A stretch of 64,000 nt of DNA from Polaribacter pectinis (GTDB taxonomy: Bacteria; Bacteroidota; Bacteroidia; Flavobacteriales; Flavobacteriaceae). Every line of letters begins with the position of its first letter. Within the stretch, counting starts at the first letter, position 1. This document shows, in pieces, positions 15,153-25,500 of this stretch. The notes beneath the pieces were generated by a model that saw nothing but the letters and a program-made list of their open reading frames with translations, did no database searches and was not told the origin of the DNA. Made by a program: the position numbers and the translations under genes. The stretch is from positions 3,255,501 to 3,319,500 of the forward strand of contig NZ_CP060695.1 in the NCBI RefSeq assembly GCF_014352875.1, written 5' to 3'.

Positions 15153-16472
15153 ATGAATATATTGAATCGTAAATTATTTACTGTTCTTAAAATGTTATTG
15201 TTTTTAGGTGTCACTTTATTTAGTGTGCAATCTTATGCGCAATTAGATAGTGAGCATTATCTACCACCCTTAAAGCAAGTATCTAATAATCAAGGAATTG
15301 TTCAGCAAGCCGTTTATTTTTCAACTCCAGAAACTACTCCGTTTTCTATAGAAATTTACAGGGGTACAAGTACAACTCCTTTGTTAACAATAACGGGTTT
15401 ATCTAAAGGAAATGGTAAAATATTTGATAATTCTAACGGATTAGGAAATGGTGATAACAATATTACTTTATTAACTAATGCAAATACAGGTAAAGTTTTA
15501 ACGAATGCAGGGCTAAGAATTATATCACCAAGTGGAAAGAAATTTTATGTAAATTATAGAGGAAGGTCTTCTGCACAGGCAGGTTCTTTAACGTCCAAAG
15601 GTTCTAAAGCAAAAGGTGTAGATTTTAGGTGGGGTGGTATTCCAAACAGAGCAAGAAATACAAATTTAACAACCAGTTTAGGAATGATGGCAACAGAAGA
15701 TGGAACCGTTGTTACAGTTTCTGGCTACGATCCAAATTGTAAATTTAGACTAGGAACTGCAAGAGGAGGAATTACTGCAGATTCGCAAACAATTACTTTA
15801 AATAAAGGAGAAACTTTTGTTTTAGAAGCTGCAAAAAATGAAACCACAGCAAATATAGATGGCTGGTTGGGATCAAAAATACATGCGACTAAACCTATTG
15901 TAATTAGTAATGGAGGTTTAAATGTAGGGATAAGGAGTACAAGTGGGAATAGAGATGTAGGTATAGACCAACCTGTGGGTGTTGCCTCTTTAGGAAGAGA
16001 ATATGTTTTTGTAAGAGGTTTAGGGTCTAATGAAACAGAGTTTCCTATAATTGTAGCTACCCAAAATAATACAGATGTTTTTGCAGGAAATACAAAAATA
16101 GGTACAATTAACGATGGAGATTATATAGAAATTCCTGGTAGTTACTATTCTTCTGGAAATGCCGGTGCAAGTATGTTTGTAACTACTTCTAAAGAAGTTT
16201 ATGCATACCAATGTTTGCAAGGAGCTACAAATAAAATACAAACAATTGGTATGAATTTTATTGCTCCAGTAAATTGTTTGTTACCAAATTTAATGGATGA
16301 AATTTCTGATATTGATAAGATTGCTGGTGCTAACTCTAATATCTCTGCAATTACAATAATAGCATCTTCTTTAACGGCAGATGCTAATATAGTAGTTAGA
16401 GAAAATGGTGTTAGAGTAGCTTTACCAACTCCAACAGTTCCTGCAGGAACGTCCGATTGGAAAACCTTTTAG
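15153..16472 (+). CDS. Secreted IgGFc-binding-like protein, 5' part before in-frame TAG
   Basis: Start ATG 15153 (MNILNRKLFTVLKMLLFLGV), with a signal peptide ending SYAQ; a TTG three codons upstream is less likely. The 439 residues resemble the IgGFc-binding N-terminal domain common in flavobacterial surface proteins (DSEHYLPPL, GLRIISPSGKKFYVNYRG, ATEDGTVVTVSGYDP, KPIVISNGG, GVASLGREYVFVRG, YAYQCLQG). The domain is cut by TAG at 16470-16472 (after SDWKTF). The following codons in the same frame continue the domain (VTGLAGEIDVTSTGPIAVGTF), so this is one gene split by a nonsense codon, most simply CAG to TAG. Whether the truncated product is made, read through or dead cannot be told here. 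Confidence 0.75.
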   Translation: MNILNRKLFTVLKMLLFLGVTLFSVQSYAQLDSEHYLPPLKQVSNNQGIVQQAVYFSTPETTPFSIEIYRGTSTTPLLTITGLSKGNGKIFDNSNGLGNGDNNITLLTNANTGKVLTNAGLRIISPSGKKFYVNYRGRSSAQAGSLTSKGSKAKGVDFRWGGIPNRARNTNLTTSLGMMATEDGTVVTVSGYDPNCKFRLGTARGGITADSQTITLNKGETFVLEAAKNETTANIDGWLGSKIHATKPIVISNGGLNVGIRSTSGNRDVGIDQPVGVASLGREYVFVRGLGSNETEFPIIVATQNNTDVFAGNTKIGTINDGDYIEIPGSYYSSGNAGASMFVTTSKEVYAYQCLQGATNKIQTIGMNFIAPVNCLLPNLMDEISDIDKIAGANSNISAITIIASSLTADANIVVRENGVRVALPTPTVPAGTSDWKTF

Positions 16473-17543
16473 GTTACAGGTTTGGCCGGAGAAATAGACG
16501 TAACTTCTACAGGTCCAATTGCAGTAGGTACTTTCATGAGTTTAGGTTCTAATGCCGGTTTGGCGGGTTATTTTTCAGGTTTTGATACTGTTCCAGTTGT
16601 AGGTGTTCAAATTACTGGTGGTGGTTGTTATCCTGCAGGTGATTTAGAAGAAGAAACTAAAAGTTTTGATGCCTATCAATGGTATAAAAATAACGTTATA
16701 ATTGCTGGTGCAACTTCTGCAACATATACGCCTACTGGAATAGGAGAATATAATGTTATTGTAACCGAAGGAACTTGTTCTTATTCGTCTAAAATTGTAT
16801 CTGTTTATAATTGTGACCCAGATATTGTGGTTTCTAAAACAAGTGATATTACAGGAACAGTTACAGATGGAGATATCATCAATTTTACAGTTACTGTAGA
16901 AAGTTTTGGATTGCAACCAGTAACAAATTTAGTGGTAAAAGATATTTTTCCAACAGAATTAGATTTAATTAGTGTAACGCCAAGCCAAGGAACATGGAAT
17001 AGTCCAGATTGGACTATTGGAACTATGGAAGCTGGTGAGCTTTTTACATTAAAATTTGTTTCTAAAGTTCCTAATAAACCTTCAGAAGGAACTTTTTCTA
17101 ACGTGGTATCTAACACCCAAGATCAAATAGATACTAATCTTTCTTCAGACGATTTAACAGAAAACTTTACAATAACAGCCAAGAAGATAGATTTAAGCTT
17201 GCTAAAAACAGTAGATAAAAGCATTGTAAAACTTGGTGATAATGTTATTTTTACGTTAAGAATTACTAATAAAGGAACAGATATTGCAACTGGTGTTCAA
17301 GTAAAAGATTTGTTGCCTACTGGTTTAAATTATGATGCAGTAAACACTATAATTCCAACAAATACAACTTATGATTCAAGTACAGGTATTTGGGATTTTT
17401 CAAACAAAAATATAGCTGTAAATGAGTGGTTAGAGTTAAAGATAAGTGCTACAGTTGCTTCTTTAAATATTGTTTTAAACGAAACAGAAGTTTTTAAAAC
17501 TGAACAAAAAGATGTGGATTCTTCACCTAACTCTTCTAATTAG
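16473..17543 (+). pseudogene. 3' part of the same gene after the TAG: domain end plus DUF11 repeats
   Basis: Same frame as the upstream part. It completes the IgGFc-binding-like region (to about YFSGFDTVPVVGVQ), then has an Ig-like segment (YQWYKNNVIIAGATSATYTPTG) and two DUF11 repeats (DPDIVVSKTSDITG..., and IDLSLLKTVDKSIVKLGDNV...). It stops directly after the second DUF11 at VDSSPNSSN, without a T9SS sorting domain. A TTG at 16482 is the first possible start but lacks a signal peptide, so this part is unlikely to give an exported product unless the stop is read through. Coding quality past the stop is intact (no further stops over 355 codons), so the lesion is recent, a sequencing error, or tolerated. 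Confidence 0.7.
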
Positions 17544-17624
17544 ACTAATTTTTTTGAAATTTTAATAGTTGATAGCTATTTTTTTTATCTTATTAACACC
17601 TTATTAACATTTTCCTTAAATTTT

Positions 17625-17656
17625 ATTGTATAAATCAATTTTCTACTTTACATTTG
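17625..17656 (+). promoter_or_regulatory. Promoter of the giant-adhesin operon
   Basis: ATTG (17625-17628), 20-base spacer, TACATTTG (17649-17656), a good TAnnTTTG match. The predicted transcription start, about 17661-17663, coincides with the left arm of the hairpin that follows. Confidence 0.55.
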
Positions 17657-17662
17657 TCTTTG

Positions 17663-17737
17663 TGCCCCCAATATGCCTTTGTTTTCAATTAAAACATTTA
17701 TTTTTTTAAATAAAGGCATATTGGGGGCATTTTTTTT
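17663..17737 (+). terminator. Long perfect hairpin with T8 in the leader: terminator or attenuator
   Basis: Left arm 17663-17680 and right arm 17712-17729 are perfect 18-bp complements (TGCCCCCAATATGCCTTT / AAAGGCATATTGGGGGCA), extendable inward by a G-U and three A-U pairs, with eight T's from 17730. It is more GC-rich than its surroundings. It may simply terminate the upstream gene, but a good promoter lies just before it, so it would also form the very 5' end of the next mRNA. Confidence 0.8.
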
Positions 17738-17779
17738 ATCAATTTTTTTAGAAATTATAGTTTAGTTAAAACAGTATAT

Positions 17780-20700
17780 ATGAAGAAAAAATACTTATTA
17801 CAAGCCTGTAGTACTGTAAAACAGTTTTTTTTGCTTGCAAAAAGTAAAACAATATTAAATATTGTTTTACTTTTTGTATTTAGTTTTGTTAATACAATTA
17901 CCGCACAAGATAGTTTTGAAACTGACTTTGATGGTTGGTTGCAAGTCTCTGGAGATGATATGAATTGGACACGTGATTCTCTAGGGACTCCAAGTTCTAA
18001 CACTGGTCCTAGTTCAGGTTCAGATGGCGATTTTTATCTTTTCATAGAGGCATCAAATAATTCGGGTAAAAAAGCATGGTTAGAGAAAGAGTTTGATTTA
18101 ACTGGAAAACAAAAATCTCAACTTAATTTTGATTACCACATGTATGGTTCTAATATGGGAACTTTAAACGTGCTGGTTAACAAAAATGGTGTTTTAACAA
18201 ATGTTTTTAGTAGATCTGGTGATAAAGGAAATGCTTGGCAATCTACTATAGCAGACTTAAGTGCTTTTGATGGAGATGTAATAAAAATTAGATTCGAAGG
18301 AATTGTAGGGGGTAATTTTAGAAGTGATGCTGCAATAGATAATATTTCAGTTACTTCTGCACCAGATACAGATGGTGATGGTGTTATTGATGATAATGAT
18401 GCAGATGCTGATAATGATGGTATTTTAGATGTAGATGAAGGCTGTAATGCGGTTACAAGTTCATCTTTTAGTTTGGTTCCAGCAGAAAGTGTTTTAGGAA
18501 ACGTAAATGCTGGTGGTAAATTAGTCTATAAAGATGCTGCTGGTAATAAAGTTGTTTTAGAAGCTGCAGGAACTGCTGGTAGTAATAACGTTGTAGGTGT
18601 TGGTCCTAGTGATGGTACAATAATTACAGATATAAATACAGGACAAATTGTTTTTGAAATAGGTGCAAATGGTAGTGCAGAAGACCAACCAAAGCTTAAA
18701 GTTACAACGTTTTCTGCAGATGGAGTTCCATTTCAAGTTACCTCAATTGGTTTAGTAGGTATTGGTAATATGGATAATTCTGAAGCACAAGATGCAATTG
18801 CTATAGATATTCCTGGAACATGGTCTAATCTAACATCAGCAGGTAATACTTTAGGGTCAGCTCAAATTACAACTTCTCCAATAGGTGCTACACCCGTTAA
18901 CAATGTTACACAAACAGAGTTAGATAATTTCGATTTTACAAATTTTGTAGAACAAGGTGCAGTGTCTGAAGTAATTTTTAATAACGCAGATAACAATGTT
19001 CAATTTGGCTATAATGCTACATTTTCGCCTACAAATCCAACAAGTTCATTTAACTTAATTGTAGACGATATAAATATAGATGATGGTGTTGGTAGAAATA
19101 TTGTTGCAGAACTATCTACAACATCAATTTCTGTTGCTGCTATTTATTGTAGAGATACAGATAGTGACGGAATACCAGACTATTTAGATACAGATTCAGA
19201 TGGAGATGGATGTAGTGATGCAGATGAAGCATATTTTGGAACTGTAACAAATGCAGATACAGACGATAATGGAACTTATGGTTCAGGAACTCCAACAGTA
19301 GATGGTGTTGGAAAGGTTTCAGGAGCTGCCTATACTAGTCCAAACTCATATTATATAGATGCAAGTGTAAACGCTTGTTTTGATAATGATAATGATGGAG
19401 TTCCTGATTCTGTAGATTTAGATGATGATAACGATGGTATTTTAGATTCGGTAGAAGAAAACTGTGTTACAGCCACATCTGGTTCTTACGATTGGGATAC
19501 AGATTTTGGGGTGTCTGCTTCTAGTACAGATCTTTCAGGGAATTTACCTTTGGTTTCTAGTCTTAAAGACAATCAAAGATTAACAGTTTCTTTTGCTGAT
19601 AACCCAGCAAATCCTGGTTTAGAGTTTATGACCATAGAAAATGCTTTTGGTTTAGGAACTGTGCTTCAAATTGCAAATGCACCAGGAGAAACAGGTGGTG
19701 GTATAACAACCTTTTCTTTTACAAATGAAGTAAGGAATTTAACCTTTACCATGCAAGATATAGATGCAAGAGGTAACGATTTTAAAGATAAAATAGTTAT
19801 TCAAGCAACAAAATTAGATGGCTCAATAATAAGTATTTCAGAAGCAACAAACGTTACTTTTAGTGGTTCTGCAGTAAACTATGATGGTAACAATACATTT
19901 GTAGGAACTGGAGATGTTACAAATTCAAATCCTGGAGATGGTGTTTTATCACTTACGTTTCCGGAAGCAATAACAGAAATAAGCTTTCAATATTTTAACG
20001 ATTTAACAAGCCCAAATACAAGACAAAGAATAGGTATTGCAGATTTACAATATACATTGGTTTGTGATACGGATATAGACAAAGATGGAATTCCAAATAG
20101 TTTAGATCTAGATTCTGATAACGATGGTTGTTTCGATGCAATTGAAGGGGCAGATAATTTATTAGCAACAGCAGTAGATTCTGATGGAAGATTAACAGGA
20201 ACAGTAAATAATCAAGGAGTTCCAAATAATGTTAACCAAACTAATGGTCAACCAATAGGAACCTCTTTAGATCAGGCTACAAGAGATACCAATGGACAAT
20301 GTGATATTGACAATGATGGTGTTATAGATAGTGATGATAAATGTGATGGTTTTGATGATGCTTTAGATAACGATTCAGATGGTGTTCCTGATGGTTGTGA
20401 TTTAGATGATGATAATGATGGAATTACTGATGTAATTGAAGGAGCTGAAGCGAAAGTTTGGGATATAAATGGTTCAAATTTATCATTGGTTTCAGGAGGG
20501 CAAACATCTACAATGACTTTTACAACAACCTCTGCAACTGCACCAACCGGAAATGATAGTTTTGATTTTTATAATATAGATGAAGATCTTGCTACTGGTG
20601 TAACAGATACTTATACCATAACAAGCACGCTACCTTTAAGAGAGGTTAATTTTCAATTGCTAGGTTTAGGTAATAGCGGTGCTGCTGTAACATCTACCCT

Positions 20701-22561
20701 AGGAAATTTTGTAATTACGTTGGCAGATGGAACTGTGGTTAATGATGCAGATTTTAGAGTAATGTTTGGACGCTTTCCAGGCTCACCTTTCAATATAGGA
20801 CCACCAGTAACAGAAGGAGTTTTAAAGAAAGTAACCATTGGAGGTAAAAAATACGTGGAAGATGCTACAAATAACACATCAGGTAGACAGGCAACAGGTT
20901 TTTTACAATTTCCTAATGAAGAAGCCTTAAATAAAGGTATTGTTTCTATTCAATTTGATTTTTTCGGTTCAGGAGTAGATCCCTTAGGAATACAATTACA
21001 AGCTAAAATTATAAAAGACACTGATAAAGACGGTATTACAGACGATATAGATTCAGATTCAGATGGAGATGGTTGTAGTGATGCAGATGAAGCTTATTAT
21101 GGTTCAGTAAATAATGCAGATGCAGATAACAATGGTTTTTATGGCTCTGGTACACCAGCTGTAGATAATTCTAACGGAAAAGTTTCAGGAGCTTCATATT
21201 CAACTCCTAATGCAAATTATTTAGACGCGAGTGTAAATACTTGTTTAGACAATGATAATGATGGTGTTGCAGATTTTGCAGATTTAGATGATGACAATGA
21301 TGGTATTATAGATACAGCAGAGTGTGCCACATTTCTTCGAGCTTCTAATGGAGATTTTAATGTTGATATTACTGGTTCTAACCCTGTATTTACCCAAAGT
21401 TTTGCAAATTCTTTTTCAATAACTTATACAAACACAGGTGGTTCATCAATTGCACCTTATTCAGAACCAATAAAAGATGCAGATGAACTTTACGCAATAG
21501 GTACACAGTTTAAGTACGTTTATCCAAATGAAGGTTCTACCCAAGAAATGACCTTTTCTTCGCCAGTGAAATTGAAATTCATGGTTACAGATATCGATCA
21601 ACTAGGAGAAAAACATAGAGTAACAGTTTACGATAAAGCTGGTGCTGTTATTTCTAACCCAGAAAATTACATAGTTAATACTGCACAAGGTACTAAAGGA
21701 ACCACTTTTGCTTCTAGAGTACCAGTATTTTATAACGATTTAGGCGAGGATGTTACAAAAGATGGGACATTAGATGATGATTATGTAGAATTATCTCAAC
21801 CAAATAACAAAGATAATGATACGTTTACTAGAAAAAACCTTGTCTTTTTTGATTTTAAAGAATTAGAAATCTCTAAAATAGTTGTACAAAATTTAAGTAC
21901 TTCAGGTCAACCTGGGTTTTTATTTGATTCAATAACTGCAGCTTGTGATACAGATTTAGATGGTATTCCAGATTACCAAGATACAGATTCAGACAATGAT
22001 GGTTGTCCAGATGCAATCGAAGCAGCTGGAGATATACAGTTAAGTCAACTTACAGCTTTTGCAGGAGGAAGTGTTGGAGGTAGTTTAGATAATTTAGGAT
22101 TAACATCTGACGCAGAAGGTAATCCAATAGTTAGTGGTGCTGGTTATGAACAAAACAATACAGCAGCAGTTTTAGACGCAAATGATAAAACAGCGTGTTC
22201 CATAGATTTAAGTGTTACAAAAACGGTAAACAAACCAATAAAGAAAGTTGGTGAAAAAATAGTATTTACAATTACACTTAAAAATGATGGTAATCAACCA
22301 GCAACAAATGTAAATGTTATAGACTTATTACCAACAGGTTTAACCTATGATGCAGCAACTACAGTTATACCAACAAATACAACCTATGATTCTAGTACTG
22401 GTATTTGGGACTTAAGCCTATTAACACTGGCCAAGGGAAGTAGTTATCAATTAAAAATTGGCGCAACTGTTAATACAGCTGGTACAATATATACAAATAA
22501 AACAGAAGTTTTCTCTACAACAGAAACAGACATAGACTCAACTCCTAACAGCAACAACTAA
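17780..22561 (+). CDS. Secreted MAM / thrombospondin-3 / DUF11 protein, 1593 aa
   Basis: Signal peptide about residues 1-42 (cleavage near ITAQ/DSFE). Residues 43-195 are a clear MAM domain (DSFETDFDGWLQVSGDDMNWTRDSLGTP..., FDYHMYGSNMGTLNV, IRFEG ... AAIDNISV). After it come thrombospondin type 3 calcium-binding repeats (DTDGDGVIDDNDADADNDGI and at least seven similar blocks) separated by unique beta-rich domains at about 215-450, 560-750, 880-1070 and 1170-1390. The last about 115 residues are one DUF11 domain ending DIDSTPNSNN, homologous to the end of the preceding gene. No T9SS sorting domain is present. Eleven bases separate it from the giant gene, so the two are co-transcribed; a role as periplasmic or surface partner of the giant adhesin is an inference. 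Confidence 0.85.
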   Translation: MKKKYLLQACSTVKQFFLLAKSKTILNIVLLFVFSFVNTITAQDSFETDFDGWLQVSGDDMNWTRDSLGTPSSNTGPSSGSDGDFYLFIEASNNSGKKAWLEKEFDLTGKQKSQLNFDYHMYGSNMGTLNVLVNKNGVLTNVFSRSGDKGNAWQSTIADLSAFDGDVIKIRFEGIVGGNFRSDAAIDNISVTSAPDTDGDGVIDDNDADADNDGILDVDEGCNAVTSSSFSLVPAESVLGNVNAGGKLVYKDAAGNKVVLEAAGTAGSNNVVGVGPSDGTIITDINTGQIVFEIGANGSAEDQPKLKVTTFSADGVPFQVTSIGLVGIGNMDNSEAQDAIAIDIPGTWSNLTSAGNTLGSAQITTSPIGATPVNNVTQTELDNFDFTNFVEQGAVSEVIFNNADNNVQFGYNATFSPTNPTSSFNLIVDDINIDDGVGRNIVAELSTTSISVAAIYCRDTDSDGIPDYLDTDSDGDGCSDADEAYFGTVTNADTDDNGTYGSGTPTVDGVGKVSGAAYTSPNSYYIDASVNACFDNDNDGVPDSVDLDDDNDGILDSVEENCVTATSGSYDWDTDFGVSASSTDLSGNLPLVSSLKDNQRLTVSFADNPANPGLEFMTIENAFGLGTVLQIANAPGETGGGITTFSFTNEVRNLTFTMQDIDARGNDFKDKIVIQATKLDGSIISISEATNVTFSGSAVNYDGNNTFVGTGDVTNSNPGDGVLSLTFPEAITEISFQYFNDLTSPNTRQRIGIADLQYTLVCDTDIDKDGIPNSLDLDSDNDGCFDAIEGADNLLATAVDSDGRLTGTVNNQGVPNNVNQTNGQPIGTSLDQATRDTNGQCDIDNDGVIDSDDKCDGFDDALDNDSDGVPDGCDLDDDNDGITDVIEGAEAKVWDINGSNLSLVSGGQTSTMTFTTTSATAPTGNDSFDFYNIDEDLATGVTDTYTITSTLPLREVNFQLLGLGNSGAAVTSTLGNFVITLADGTVVNDADFRVMFGRFPGSPFNIGPPVTEGVLKKVTIGGKKYVEDATNNTSGRQATGFLQFPNEEALNKGIVSIQFDFFGSGVDPLGIQLQAKIIKDTDKDGITDDIDSDSDGDGCSDADEAYYGSVNNADADNNGFYGSGTPAVDNSNGKVSGASYSTPNANYLDASVNTCLDNDNDGVADFADLDDDNDGIIDTAECATFLRASNGDFNVDITGSNPVFTQSFANSFSITYTNTGGSSIAPYSEPIKDADELYAIGTQFKYVYPNEGSTQEMTFSSPVKLKFMVTDIDQLGEKHRVTVYDKAGAVISNPENYIVNTAQGTKGTTFASRVPVFYNDLGEDVTKDGTLDDDYVELSQPNNKDNDTFTRKNLVFFDFKELEISKIVVQNLSTSGQPGFLFDSITAACDTDLDGIPDYQDTDSDNDGCPDAIEAAGDIQLSQLTAFAGGSVGGSLDNLGLTSDAEGNPIVSGAGYEQNNTAAVLDANDKTACSIDLSVTKTVNKPIKKVGEKIVFTITLKNDGNQPATNVNVIDLLPTGLTYDAATTVIPTNTTYDSSTGIWDLSLLTLAKGSSYQLKIGATVNTAGTIYTNKTEVFSTTETDIDSTPNSNN
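17838..17876 (+). repeat. Perfect inverted repeat inside the signal-peptide coding region
   Basis: CAAAAAGTAAAACAATA (17838-17854) is perfectly complementary to 17860-17876, with a loop of about five bases, 58 bases after the start codon. Just upstream, ACTGT-AAA-ACAGT (17813-17825) is followed by eight T's. Together with the leader hairpin these are candidate mRNA structures controlling the operon. Confidence 0.6.
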
Positions 22562-22572
22562 TTAATATATAG

Positions 22573-25500
22573 ATGAAAAATATGCACAAGCTTTTCAACT
22601 TTAACAAAATAAGGGTAATAAACACAAAGAAATTTCTTTTGTTTATTGCTATTGGCTTATTAAGTACAATTTCTTATGGTCAATCTGTAACAATGCTTGC
22701 AAACGCAACTGCTGCAGATGGTACAGATAATGCAGGAGATAAAATAACGTATTCACTTGCAGTTAGTAATACAGGTGCTATTGCTTTAAATAATGTAGCA
22801 ATAACTAATTCATTAGGCACTACTTTAACTTATGTAGAGGGAGATACAAACTCAAACAATATTTTAGATCCAAAAGAATGTTGGGTTTATTCGAGTTCTG
22901 CTTATGATGTTACTGCAACAAACATAACTAACGGTAGCCTTGTAAATCTTTTTGGTTTTACAAGTACAGAAGTTACAAGCCCAATATTTCATATACATAC
23001 AGAAACAATTCATGAAGATGATATTGCTTTTGCAAGGGTTTTAGCAATAAATGATATAGATGCTGTAGATGACGATTTTTCTGCAACAGCTGTTAATGGT
23101 ATTACTGGAGGTGCATCTGGTGATATTACAACTAACGATTTATTAAATAGTGTTGCGGTTACAGATACAAATATAGATATTACCATTCTAAATGATGGAG
23201 GCTTAACAGGAGTAACTGTAGATGCTAATGGAAACATAAGTGTTCCAGCAAACTCTGCAACAGGATCATATACTATTACTTACAAAATTTGTGAAAAAGC
23301 AAACACATCTAATTGTGATACTGCAACAGTTATTGTAAAAGTTGATGGAGATACAGATGGAGATGGTGTTTTAGATTCTGTAGATGAATGTAACGGTTTT
23401 GATGATAATGCAGATAATGATAATGATGGTGTAGCAGATGGTTGTGATTTAGATGATGATAATGATGGTATTTTAGATACCGCAGAAAATGCTACAAGTG
23501 GAGACCCATTTGTAGACACAAACAATAATGGAATTTTAGATTATCAAGATCCAGCACATCCAGATTTTGAAGATACTAATTCAGATAATATAGATGATAG
23601 ATATGATATTGATAAGGATGGTAAAATAGATCAATTCGATACAGATGCAGATGGAGATGGGTGTAATGATGTTCTTGAAGCAGGTCATAAAGAAAGTGCA
23701 ACAAAAGCAGGAGAAGTTAATGGTACAGGTTATAGCGCAACAGATGGTAAAGTAACAGGTTTTACAACAGCTTACACTGGATCAAATTCAAATGTTACTT
23801 CTGCAGGAACTGCTGCATCAGTTTCAGTACAACCGCCAAATAGAAATATCATAGTTGGTGGAAATACTACTTTTCCTGTAACAACAGATGGTACTGTTTT
23901 TCAATGGGAATTAAGTACAGATGGTGGGGCAAGTTATAATACAATATTAGATGGTTCTGTATATGGAGGTACAACAACAAGTACCTTAACAATTACAGGA
24001 GTAACAAGTGCACAAAATAATTCTAAATTTAGAGTAATTGTTTCTAAAACAGATTATGTATGTACTACAACTTCAGATGCAGGTACTTTAACAGTTTTTA
24101 CAAACGACCCTCCAGTAGCAAGTAGCAATACTATAACAGTAGAAGAAGAAAGCACAGGAACATCACTAGGTTTAACAGCACCTTCAGATCCAGATGGAAA
24201 CACATTAACAATTACAGTTACAGGTTTACCAACTTTAGGAGTTGTAAAAACTTCTTTAGGAGTTACAGTAACAAACGGCGCAACTTTAACTCCAGCAGAA
24301 ATTGCAGGTTTAGTTTACGATGCACCAACAGCTTATAATGGAACAGATGATCCAGGAGATTTTACATATACAGTTTCAGATGGAATAGCTGCACCAGTAA
24401 CAGGAACAGCAGATATTTCTGTTTCTGCGATAAACGATTTACCAGTTGCAGTAGGCGATGCAGGTACAGCATTAGAAGATAATCCAGTTACTTTAACAAC
24501 AATTGGTTCTAATGATACAGATGAAGATGGAAATGTAGTACCATCAACAATTATTTTAATAGATCCAGCAAATGCTGCCAATACAGGAAAAACTGGTACT
24601 CCATTAGTAATAGCAGGAAAAGGAACGTATACAGTAGATGCAGCAGGAACTGTAGTTTTTACACCAGAAGCAAATTTTAATGGAGATGCAGATATCAACT
24701 ATACAATAAAAGACAACAGTGGTTTTGCTTCTAATCAAGCATTATTAGACATTTCAATTACACCAGTAAATGATGTGCCAGTTGCAGTTGCAGATGTAAA
24801 TTCTACAACAGAAAATATAACATTAACTGTTGCAGCAGCAAATGGAGTTTTAAGTAATGACACAGATGTTGACACTGGTACAACATTAAATGTAACAACA
24901 TTTACGGTTGATGGGCAAACAAAAAATGCAAACGAAACAGCAACAATTACAGGAGTAGGTACTTTACAAATTAACGACGATGGTAGTTATGTATTTACAC
25001 CAGAAGCAAATTATACTGGGGCAGTTCCTGTAACAACTTACAATATTACAGATAACAATCCAGGAACTCCAGGAACAGCATCATCAACTTTAACAATAAC
25101 AATCAACCCAGATTCAGATAATGATGGGGTTGCAGATATTGCAGATTTAGACTCAGACAACGATGGTATTTTAGATATTGTTGAAGGTCAAGGAATAGAC
25201 CCAACTGCAGATGCAGATAATGATGGAACTCCAAACTATTTAGATGCAGATTTCCCAGGAGGAACAGCACAGTTCGATTTCGATGGAGATGGAATTCCAA
25301 ATCATTTAGATTTAGATTCAGATAACGATGCAATTCCAGATGTTTTAGAAGCTGGTTATGTAGACGCAAATAATAACGGTATTGCAGATGCAGCAGAAAC
25401 AAGTGTTGGTGCAAATGGTTTTGCAGATACTTTAGAAACTTCTCCAGAAAGTGGTGTTGCACAAATAGCACCAAGAAACACAGATTCAAGTTCAGATATA

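Noticed and set aside
17663..17729. 18-bp inverted repeat considered as ends of a small mobile element
   Set aside because: Only a 31-base loop lies between the arms, with no transposase or target duplication; a T-run fits an RNA hairpin better.
17755..18003. Reverse-strand ORF resembling the signal peptide of the 1593-aa protein
   Set aside because: Its similarity (KSKTIFNIVLLF) is created by the inverted repeat at 17838-17876; it has no independent support.
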